From NCBI GenBank assembly GCA_035275065.1, contig DATENM010000064.1:124001-188000 (forward strand): DNA of 64,000 bases. Direction: 5' to 3'. The notes under the pieces are model-generated. The model saw only the letters and a program-made list of their open reading frames with translations, did not search any database and had not been told where the DNA came from. The position numbers were made by a program, and so were the translations under genes. Shown piece after piece: positions 17,365-24,596 of this stretch; the stretch's first letter is position 1; every line of letters begins with the position of its first letter. The DNA is from Blastocatellia bacterium (GTDB lineage: Bacteria; Acidobacteriota; Blastocatellia; UBA7656).

Positions 17365-18375
17365 ATGAAGAGACTTCTGATTGCCCTTACACTTTTTGTC
17401 GCAGCTTCTGTTGCACCTGGGCGAACCGCCATGCCGGAAATGCCTCAGGCCGGGCCGCGCGTCGGTAAGCCTGTCCTGATACCTACCCGCTATGAAGACC
17501 ACCGCTTTATTGCTATACCGACTACGGGGGATAACGTCATCCTCTCGCTCTTTACGGATTCAGCGGGAGGTCTGTTCTTATACGAAGACGTAGTCAAACG
17601 ACTTCACTTATCACCCATTCGACTTCCCGGCGCGACAAGTAAGAGCGAGCCGCTCCGCGCTGTCGCTTTGCCGCAGTTCAAACCTGCAATGGCTATCCCC
17701 CCGCCGCTCGGGAGCGAAGGGGGCCGGCTGTTCGTCTTTCCCCGGCAGCAGGGCGAGAAATCAAAGGCTATGGTGAAGCATGACGGGATGCTTGGCCAGC
17801 AGTGGTTTGCCGGACGCGTGTGGATGTTCGATTATCCCAATAAGCGGCTGCTCTGGCTCCATGCGGACGACCTGCCACCCCACGATAAGGCTCACGAGGT
17901 GAGCTTGGGGTTTAAGACGGACGAATCGGGTAAGCGGGTGGCGAATTTCGCGCGCCTCCCGGTTGAAATTGATGGCGAGGTGATGGATTTCCTATTTGAT
18001 ACCGGCGCGACGAATGTACTGCCTGAGGATGTGCTTGAGAAGCTTGGTGACGGCGGGCCGGCGGAACGGGCCACGAGTTTCCTGGTCAGGTCAGTCTTTG
18101 AAAAGTTGAAGAAGCGTCATCCGGACTGGCGCGCATTCGATGGCATTAAGACGCTGACCGGGAACGCAATGATTGAAGTGCCGAAGATCAAGATCGGGGG
18201 CTACGCCGTCGGGCCGGTATGGTTTACTGTGCAGAGTGATTTCGCGTTTCACACCTACATGGCGCAATTTATGGATAAGCCGACCGAAGGCGCGGTCGGC
18301 GGGTCGGCGCTGCACTATCTACAGGTGACGGTTGATTGGCCGAAAGCGGTGGCCGTTTTCAATTCCCCTCAATAA
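17365..18375 (+). CDS. Exported retropepsin-like aspartyl protease
   Basis: A 336-residue protein with a signal peptide (MKRLLIALTLFVAASVAPGRT). It has two aspartyl-protease-like lobes. The second has an intact catalytic motif in MDFLFDTGATNVLPEDVL (about residues 207-224) and the closing GAVGGSALHYLQVTVDW. The first lobe has a degenerate version, LFTDSAGGLFLYEDVV, in which DTG is replaced by DSA. It is presumably periplasmic. Activity is likely but the asymmetric lobes are unusual; it could work as a homodimer of the intact lobe. Confidence 0.75.
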   Translation: MKRLLIALTLFVAASVAPGRTAMPEMPQAGPRVGKPVLIPTRYEDHRFIAIPTTGDNVILSLFTDSAGGLFLYEDVVKRLHLSPIRLPGATSKSEPLRAVALPQFKPAMAIPPPLGSEGGRLFVFPRQQGEKSKAMVKHDGMLGQQWFAGRVWMFDYPNKRLLWLHADDLPPHDKAHEVSLGFKTDESGKRVANFARLPVEIDGEVMDFLFDTGATNVLPEDVLEKLGDGGPAERATSFLVRSVFEKLKKRHPDWRAFDGIKTLTGNAMIEVPKIKIGGYAVGPVWFTVQSDFAFHTYMAQFMDKPTEGAVGGSALHYLQVTVDWPKAVAVFNSPQ

Positions 18376-18482
18376 AGGCGATGTAGAGCGCGGCTTTCGA
18401 TGTCAACCAGCGCAGGCCACTGGCGGTGTACCCCGGGCCGTGATGCTGCGGACATAAACCTTTGTTTCCTGGTAGGAGCCTG

Positions 18483-18730
18483 CCGAGCTACGGAGAGTCC
18501 GAATACCTTTTCCCGGCAAAACCAAACGTCAGGTTCCAGCCAGACTTCAAGAAGCCACATGCCTGGGATATGGGAAAGAGGGTCGGACGAGTCTGCAAGC
18601 TCGCGAAGATCGAGAACCTTCGCATTCACGACCTGCGGCACTTTGCAACCACGGTCCTGTTTATGAAGGGAATCCCCGATTGATGATTTCGAAGATGACA
18701 GGCCACAAAAACAGAGGGCTCAAGTGCTGA
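18483..18730 (+). pseudogene. Tyrosine recombinase (integrase) C-terminal remnant, frameshifted
   Basis: Residues SEYLFPAK and then LRIHDLRHFATTVLF (with the conserved HxLRH of tyrosine integrases) are followed by KGIPD and a stop in this frame. A shift of frame near 18680 restores ISKMTGHKNRGLKC, the usual (V)SKMLGH box, before TGA at 18728-18730. The catalytic domain start and the nucleophilic tyrosine are missing. It lies 136 bp left of the tRNA-Asp repeat and is the only integrase trace in the window. Confidence 0.75.
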
Positions 18731-18744
18731 TAGCACTTGAGCCC
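18716..18744. repeat. Perfect 13-bp hairpin at the integrase remnant
   Basis: Arms GGGCTCAAGTGCT (18716-18728) and AGCACTTGAGCCC (18732-18744) are separated by GAT and include the stop codon of the remnant. There is no run of T after either arm, so a factor-independent terminator is not well supported. Confidence 0.6.
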
Positions 18745-18865
18745 TGAGCTTAAGAAGCAGACGGTAGAGATGATTGCAGGAGAACTAGGTAGCACACCTA
18801 CTGGCACAATGCCCGTTTCAGACCTAATCCAATGACCGCAAAGACCCCTAACCTACTGTAAATGT

Positions 18866-18910
<45 letters not shown>

Positions 18911-19203
18911 TTTGAAATCCCTCATCTTCTCCGCCAGTATTTAGGTTTCCTTTCAACAGTTTAGTGCGACACGAAGCGACACCAAATGACTTGAGATGTC
19001 CCTTATCAGCACCTCGGAGTATCATAAATCGTATCATATGGATTAGAACTGATATTCTTTGGCAAAATCCGCAATGGTCGCGCCAGTCGGCACTGAATCA
19101 GAATTGCCGCTTCCACCCAGGATTGACGCCGCCGCGCGGGCAGATTATTGATTATGGTCCCTCTTTGGGTGAGGGCGTTCTCCGTCCGTCATTGGTTTTC
19201 TCC
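18911..19203. other. Non-coding left end of the island
   Basis: 293 bp without a gene. GCGACACGAAGCGACACCAA (18970-18989) resembles the sequence near 31108-31127 just inside the other end, a possible shared recombinase arm site. No other feature is seen. Confidence 0.4.
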
Positions 19204-20394
19204 TCATTTGTTCGCTTGTTTTAACTGGAAGGTGATGCCCGCCGAGAGGGTGTGATTTACGAATTTGAATGCTGGTGGCAGCGACCCATATCGGTACTTC
19301 AAAGTGATGCCGATAGCGTCAGAGACCATGAGGTCGAGGTCTGAACCAACATAATGTCGCGGTTTCTTCCTCAGGGTGGTAATGTCCTTGCCATCGATTG
19401 TTTCAGTAAAAGGCTCTGCCGACCGCAGCAGCCTAACTTTGTATTCCGTGCTGAAATTGATGCGCTTGAACTTAGGCGGGTGCAGCATTACAAAATAGGC
19501 ATTAGCTCCAAACTTCCACCTCCAAAAATTCCCAAGCCCTTCGGAATTTAGCTTATGCCTGTAATTGTGACCGCCTTCAAACCCCGCCATAAAATCAAAT
19601 GCCGCAAAGGTCCCTTCGCCAAAACGCTTGGGTGGCAGCACAAGCGTTCCATCCAACTCGGTCGTGACGTTGCGGTTTCGATTGCTCTTGTCGAATTCAA
19701 GGCCGACGACATCGGATTTTAATATCAGTCCCTCTGCCCGGCCTAATACAAATATCTTTTCATAGGTGGCGGAGGCCATAATGCTGTCCGGGTCAATATT
19801 GCTCTCTGACGCGGCATCCACTTCTGCCCTTGGCCCGAATGATCCCCAGCGATTGAGGCTAAACAGGTATCCCAGCTTTGACTCAAAGGAATAGAGCGGC
19901 TTACTCCCGCGCGCTCCCACTGACGTACCGCTGAAATAAATATCGGCGTCGGATTTTCCTTTGGCCGCGGCGAACGCGGCACGGGCTCCGGTCTTTTTCG
20001 GTTCTCCTATAGTGAATTCAGGGAAATTAGGTAATTGAAGCCTGATGGTTATTCGCTCCCTCTTTGGATCGAGGGTTTTATTAATTATTAGAGAAGGCAG
20101 CCTGCCAACGCTTGGAGTCTGCGCCACAGTCACCTCATCAGGAATGAAACGGGCCTCGGCTCCGTCTTCTAGATTGATTGTCCTAATGAGCCAGTTCTCC
20201 TTCTTCTTCAATGCCTCTTCGCTCGGAACGTCTTTTCCAAATATCACCTCAATCGTGCTGGACCGTGGGCCGGGTGTGAGCGCGGCACCTCGTATAACAA
20301 AAACCAAGTTGCCTTCATCAAAGCCATAGGCAGAGATAGCCAGATGAGAGAACAGGATGGCTACAATAACAGAAGACATTATTTTCATGAACAT
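19204..20394 (-). CDS. Predicted exported beta-barrel (outer-membrane-like) protein
   Basis: A 396-residue protein with a signal peptide (KIMSSVIVAILFSHLAISAYG). The first ~130 residues are a soluble domain (VIRGAALTPGPRSSTIEVIFG; PSLIINKTLDPKRERITIRLQLP). The rest alternates polar and hydrophobic residues in beta-strand style and ends KFVNHTLSAGITFQLKQANK. This suggests an outer-membrane barrel without the classical terminal phenylalanine. GGGGGGT lies five bases before the ATG at 20394, which decides the start over 20415. I do not recognise a specific family. Confidence 0.55.
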   Translation of the reverse strand: MFMKIMSSVIVAILFSHLAISAYGFDEGNLVFVIRGAALTPGPRSSTIEVIFGKDVPSEEALKKKENWLIRTINLEDGAEARFIPDEVTVAQTPSVGRLPSLIINKTLDPKRERITIRLQLPNFPEFTIGEPKKTGARAAFAAAKGKSDADIYFSGTSVGARGSKPLYSFESKLGYLFSLNRWGSFGPRAEVDAASESNIDPDSIMASATYEKIFVLGRAEGLILKSDVVGLEFDKSNRNRNVTTELDGTLVLPPKRFGEGTFAAFDFMAGFEGGHNYRHKLNSEGLGNFWRWKFGANAYFVMLHPPKFKRINFSTEYKVRLLRSAEPFTETIDGKDITTLRKKPRHYVGSDLDLMVSDAIGITLKYRYGSLPPAFKFVNHTLSAGITFQLKQANK

Positions 20395-20680
20395 TCGACC
20401 CCCCGTTTCTTTCACTTAATAAGTGAACGTCCCACTGTGTCTAATGAGTTGAACGAAATTACGACCAATCCATTGGCTGTCTCGACAACGAAAAGCCGCC
20501 CAGAATTTGCGCCAAGTTGCAGTTCCAATCAAACGGTTATCCAGGAATAGGTAGCTTGTACCGCCACAGAGACGGCGCTAACAGTCGTTGGAATGGGTTA
20601 GTGAATGCCGCTGTAAGGCAGCTCATCCGACACAACGCCCAGGCTCGTTAGGGATGCGGCCTAATTTGCTTGATCGCTCT

Positions 20681-21037
20681 TCAATCCGGACAGCCTGCAT
20701 TTATCCAACCTTCGATCACTTGAATTTTAGCGTCGGGAATGAATGGCCCCCCTAGAGGCATTCGACCTGACGCGGGAAAGCCAATACGCAAATCGATAAT
20801 CAGATTCGCCTGGTTTCCCCTGCCGTTGCCGATTACGTCCGGCTGAATCAAACGCTTGCCATGCCCGACAGCAGCCAGAAGTTCAGCCTTGGTGTTCCAG
20901 GAAAATGTAGGACCATGCCCTGATAGGTTGGCAGGGCCATTTGCCTTTTCCCAAGCTGCCATCCCATCTTCGAGAATCTTTTTGACGTCAGCGAAGCCCA
21001 CTGTGGTGAGGGCATTGTTGAGATTCGAGTAGCTCAT
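20681..21037 (-). CDS. Small hypothetical protein downstream of a c-type cytochrome-like gene
   Basis: A 118-residue soluble protein (MSYSNLNNALTTVGF...). AGGAGGT lies directly upstream, so the start is 21037 rather than 21076. The C-terminal region RMPLGGPFIPDAKIQVIEGWINAGCPD resembles the closing segment of haem-c-associated domains in which IxxWIxxGC ends the module, but there is no CXXCH. It is 35 bp downstream of the cytochrome-like gene on the same strand and probably works with it. Function unknown. Confidence 0.6.
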   Translation of the reverse strand: MSYSNLNNALTTVGFADVKKILEDGMAAWEKANGPANLSGHGPTFSWNTKAELLAAVGHGKRLIQPDVIGNGRGNQANLIIDLRIGFPASGRMPLGGPFIPDAKIQVIEGWINAGCPD

Positions 21038-21072
21038 AGTACCTCCTGAAATCAGACTACGGAACGACGACA

Positions 21073-22560
21073 TCATTTCAGATCAGCCAAAAACTTCGAC
21101 ATGACATGGCTGACATTGAGTCGCTTTGGCCCCACAATAGGCTTGTGGGTTATGTCTTCGGTAACTCGCTTTGTGTTATGGCAACTGAAGCAGTTTGGAT
21201 TATCGAATTGCGTAAATGACTCCATGGCCGTGCTCGATAACCTATCTTCACCAGCCACCATCGCTCCATCGGCATCAGTGCCTTGTCCGGGCAGATTCTG
21301 AAATAACATGTTCGACTTAAAATCCCGACCCGGATTATCCAGCCAAACGGCTCCAACTAACTGATAATGGCGACGCTTATCTTTTTTATCTAACGGGGTG
21401 GTATCAAACAGTTGGCGCATGACCATGTTTAGGTCGGCTATGTCACCATCCTCTTGAAACTTCAATACCCCCTCCACCTTTAACGAATCATCAGACTTCG
21501 AAAAGGTAAACATTCGATAGACAGAGGTTTCTACACCCTTTTTGAATTTCTGAGCCGTTTCATCGAAACTGTTGACAAGGTCCTGCGGGCTACTCGGGGA
21601 ATTTGCGCCAGCCACGCTTGTGCCTGCCTTGAACAGAGGCCAATTCGAATTTGATATAACCGTACTCCCAGGCAAGTCCGGATTGGCGGGCGCCGCTGGC
21701 GCATTGTCGCGGATACCATGACCGTCCGCGCCTATATGCTCAAAGGTAGACCAAATGAATTCAGGATGATTCTTCAAAACAAAGACAACATGAATTGCGA
21801 TAAGGGCCACCGTGACCTTGCGGCTCGCGTTATCAACAACCAAATTGCCATTTTGTATTTTGAGTCTGGGCACCAACGCCTTCGTCGTAAAATAGTTAGA
21901 CGGGGGGGCGTCGTCATTGACAATTTGCCATGCTGACTTCAGCTCAATCGCGCCCTGACCAAACTCAAGTTTTTCAGGGTCGGCGTTGATCAATGCGTCC
22001 TTTGTTGTCAGGCCATTCTGCCTGATAAAATTTGCAAACACATCATTCACGTGTATCGCGTAGTAGATGGGGTTGCCATTTTGATCTATCAATATGCCCC
22101 TGAGCCCGGCTTGATTGATGCCAGCGCCAATTCCAGGGGAATGGTTCGATGTGGGAAACGGCTTTTCATTCGGCGATTGGATCGTCCGCGGCGCTAAGCT
22201 CAGTATCCCTGATTGCTCTTTAGCAAATTCAGGAGCCGCAGGCGCACCGAAAAGATCTTCGATTGTTGAGTATGAAGAGAGAAATCTCGGGCGGCCATTC
22301 GAATCCGGTTGTGTCGCATACAAGAAGGTCTGCCATGCGGCCTGGTAGAACGGACAGTCCGGCTCGGGATGCGGTGGCGGCTGATCGAAGGTCGGAATGG
22401 GAGTGGTGGGGAGCCATTCAGGATGAGCCGTTAAGCAGGGATTATCCGCGACCATTCTCGGGCTTGTGGGGTTGGCAGAGGTGGCAAAAGTCATGAGCCA
22501 AACAGATAATATCCCGCCCCAAACACAAAGTATCGCGCACAAAATAAAAAGTCGACGCAT
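21073..22560 (-). CDS. Exported c-type cytochrome-like protein with one CXXCH
   Basis: A 495-residue protein with an N-terminal signal/anchor (MRRLFILCAILCVWGGILSVWLM) and a single haem-c attachment motif CFSCH at residues 457-461, near the C-terminus. The central 350 residues have no recognised fold. They include HPEFIWSTFEHIGADGHGI and repeated mentions of NP and NPN loops. It is likely periplasmic, with haem attached after export; redox function is inferred from the motif only. It leads a two-gene operon with the 118-aa protein. Confidence 0.65.
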   Translation of the reverse strand: MRRLFILCAILCVWGGILSVWLMTFATSANPTSPRMVADNPCLTAHPEWLPTTPIPTFDQPPPHPEPDCPFYQAAWQTFLYATQPDSNGRPRFLSSYSTIEDLFGAPAAPEFAKEQSGILSLAPRTIQSPNEKPFPTSNHSPGIGAGINQAGLRGILIDQNGNPIYYAIHVNDVFANFIRQNGLTTKDALINADPEKLEFGQGAIELKSAWQIVNDDAPPSNYFTTKALVPRLKIQNGNLVVDNASRKVTVALIAIHVVFVLKNHPEFIWSTFEHIGADGHGIRDNAPAAPANPDLPGSTVISNSNWPLFKAGTSVAGANSPSSPQDLVNSFDETAQKFKKGVETSVYRMFTFSKSDDSLKVEGVLKFQEDGDIADLNMVMRQLFDTTPLDKKDKRRHYQLVGAVWLDNPGRDFKSNMLFQNLPGQGTDADGAMVAGEDRLSSTAMESFTQFDNPNCFSCHNTKRVTEDITHKPIVGPKRLNVSHVMSKFLADLK

Positions 22561-22649
22561 GGTTTAGCCTCCGAGGTACTTGATTGCCAAGTTTCTGAGT
22601 TAAACAACGATTGCCCAGAGTGGATATCCTTGTTAGCTTCGACCTGGGC

Positions 22650-23042
22650 TTAAGCTGACGCCCGGCTTGAATTTTCCTGAACCGCTACGACCACTTCAAA
22701 AATCTTGGTGTCTGCGCCGTTCGGTATGTCGCTCCTATGGATGTCACACCCGGCCTGACGCACACCGTTGAAGACGCATTCTCTAAAAATGAGGCGCAGA
22801 TTGTCGGTGATGAGCCCGGCCTCTTCCAGAGTCTGGTCGCTATTATGCGAGCCTGAAGGCAAACATCCGCCTACGATGAAGGCAGACTGCGTAAGCGTGA
22901 GGCACGGCTGCGAAGATGTATCTTCGGCTGCCTCTAAGGCGCGCAATTGCTTGTGAGCCCGACCTTCGCCTGTCCGGCCCCCGCGCTTGCTCGCCGCGTT
23001 AGCTTTTCTGCCCTCGTTATCTGTCTCTTTTGCCTTTGCCAT
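22650..23042 (-). CDS. Hypothetical protein (130 aa)
   Basis: The basic, disordered-looking N-terminus (MAKAKETDNEGRKANAASKRGG) is followed by a compact domain with four cysteines (QPCL, GGCLP, RECVF, AGCDI). AAAGGAGAAGAT directly precedes ATG 23042. No family is recognised. It lies alone between the cytochrome-like operon and a coiled-coil membrane protein, all on the minus strand. Confidence 0.5.
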   Translation of the reverse strand: MAKAKETDNEGRKANAASKRGGRTGEGRAHKQLRALEAAEDTSSQPCLTLTQSAFIVGGCLPSGSHNSDQTLEEAGLITDNLRLIFRECVFNGVRQAGCDIHRSDIPNGADTKIFEVVVAVQENSSRASA

Positions 23043-23156
23043 ATCTTCTCCTTTCTATCAGTGGCATTTCACATGGGCCTGATGGCCTCGCTCATGTTAT
23101 GTGCCTTCAAAGCGACTCGCGCCGGCGGGTGGCCCCTAGGTGAAACCTCCACGTGA

Positions 23157-23633
23157 TCACGAATCCAAGATGTTGATGGCGGCGGTTACTGAATGGCGTA
23201 AGGCCTCCTCTTTGACGGCCTCACCCCTTTGGAGGCTTTCGGCCATGGCTTTCGGAGCCAGGCCGGGTGCCGAGGACGCCAGCGCAGCTCTGACGTTCTT
23301 TATCTTCTCATCAAGCGCCTCTCTAGCCTGCTGCGATTGTTCTTTGGCATGCTGAGCCGCGTCTGCCCTTTGCGTCTGTCGGTTGATCTCGTCTTTGAGC
23401 ATTTTTTCATTCTGCTGGGAAGGCAACCTGCCAAAGTAGTACCCGATGATGACAAAAATGATCGGCTCAAGTCTGCTCACCACTCTTTCATCAGCTAGGG
23501 GTCTGATCCATCCCAGTAGCGCTGCGCCATAAAGAAAAACGAACAAGAATGTCAGCGCTACCATCACCCAGCTTTTGAGGGCGTTTGTTATATCCTGTCC
23601 TCGGGTGATATCGTGTATTGGCTTGGCTGTCAT
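23157..23633 (-). CDS. Two-helix membrane protein with coiled coil
   Basis: A 158-residue protein with hydrophobic segments at about 21-43 (SWVMVALTFLFVFLYGAALLG) and 56-72 (LEPIIFVIIGYYFGRLP). A charged coiled coil follows over about 75-115 (QNEKMLKDEINRQTQRADAA), then an Ala-rich tail. AGGAT lies upstream of the ATG. No family recognised. It is divergent from the ECF sigma gene. Confidence 0.55.
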   Translation of the reverse strand: MTAKPIHDITRGQDITNALKSWVMVALTFLFVFLYGAALLGWIRPLADERVVSRLEPIIFVIIGYYFGRLPSQQNEKMLKDEINRQTQRADAAQHAKEQSQQAREALDEKIKNVRAALASSAPGLAPKAMAESLQRGEAVKEEALRHSVTAAINILDS

Positions 23634-24029
23634 ATTATCATCCTGTTACCGGGGCCAGCCGTGGCAACAAATACATTGCAAAATTGGCTCGAACCGCTAT
23701 ATAAATGCAGGCTGTGCCTGGCTCCCCGAGCAGAATTCACGGAAGCTGATCGGCGCAAGCACCCGCTGAAAGCGCTTAATTCATTGGAAGACAACCCTTG
23801 GGGTTACGTACGCAATACACATAAATAATCTCCTTTTTCAGGGTCTCCCCTGAAAGGGTGAATGCGAATTAAGGCCAAAGCGTTTGTCGCCTTCATAAGG
23901 TAACGCACCAAATCGCTCTGGGATGTATCATCCAGGCGGAGCACGTTTCATTTGCCCCTAGACGCAAATGTTCCGCCCCATTGAGGGGCTGGACCGGATC
24001 GTCTACTTCGCACGAGAGAGATGAGCCAT
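23634..24029. other. Intergenic region upstream of the ECF sigma gene
   Basis: 396 bp without a convincing gene. It contains the 32-bp motif at 23901-23932 that recurs at 30155-30186. A GC-rich stretch with CCTGAAAGGG and CATTGAGGGG lies near the sigma gene. Confidence 0.4.
23901..23932 (+). promoter_or_regulatory. Recurrent 32-bp motif, copy 1 (candidate ECF promoter)
   Basis: Starts TAACGCACCAA and ends GTATCATC. It matches 30155-30186 at 26 of 32 positions, with conservation concentrated at both ends and a variable middle, as expected of a -35/-10 pair. It lies about 100 bp upstream of the sigma gene. Confidence 0.35.
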
Positions 24030-24596
24030 ATGTCCTCTTCTTCAGGAATCACAAGGCTCCTTATCGCTTGGTGTAATGGCGACCAGGCCGCGCTAGAGAA
24101 GTTAATTCCCTTGGTTGAAAAAGAGCTGCACCGACTCGCGCATTACTATATGCGTCGCGAGCATCCCGGCCATACACTGCAAACGACCGCTTTAGTCAAC
24201 GAAGCATTCCTCCGGCTTATAGATCAGAAAAGAGTACAGTGGCAAAATCGTGCCCACTTCTTCGGCATCGCAGCGCAGATCATGCGCCGCATTTTGCTTA
24301 ATTATGCCCGTGACCGAAGCCGCCTCAAGAGAGGGGGAGACGTCATGCAGGTATCACTTTCAGAGACCGATCTAATATCGCCAGAAAAATCAGATAAGTT
24401 GATTGCATTGGATGATGCGTTGAATAAGCTGGCCTTAATCGACGAGCGGAAAAGCAGAGTCGTCGAATTGCGGTATTTTGGCGGCCTGAGCGTTGAAGAG
24501 ACCGCAGAGGTGCTTAAAGTTTCGCGGATCACCGTGATGCGCGACTGGAATATGGCCAGGGCCTGGCTGGCAAGGGAAATGGCCAATGGAACATAA
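24030..24596 (+). CDS. ECF-family RNA polymerase sigma factor (acidobacterial type)
   Basis: A 188-residue sigma factor. Region 2 runs from about 20 to 95 (LVEKELHRLAHYYMRRE, LVNEAFLRLID, FFGIAAQIMRRILLNYARDRSRLKRGG). Region 4 runs from about 125 to 185 (LIDERKSRVVELRYFGGLSVEETAEVLKVSRITVMRDWNMARAWL). Both are typical of the ECF subgroup found beside Ser/Thr kinases. The start is set at 24030 because GAGAG lies nine bases upstream; the ATG at 24021 abuts that site. The gene overlaps the downstream kinase by 11 bp, so kinase and sigma factor are co-translated. The kinase may act as the sensor controlling the sigma factor, in place of an anti-sigma; this is inference. Confidence 0.9.
   Translation: MSSSSGITRLLIAWCNGDQAALEKLIPLVEKELHRLAHYYMRREHPGHTLQTTALVNEAFLRLIDQKRVQWQNRAHFFGIAAQIMRRILLNYARDRSRLKRGGDVMQVSLSETDLISPEKSDKLIALDDALNKLALIDERKSRVVELRYFGGLSVEETAEVLKVSRITVMRDWNMARAWLAREMANGT

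Noticed and set aside
18716..18744. Rho-independent terminator
   Set aside because: A perfect 13-bp stem is present but no T-run follows on either side.
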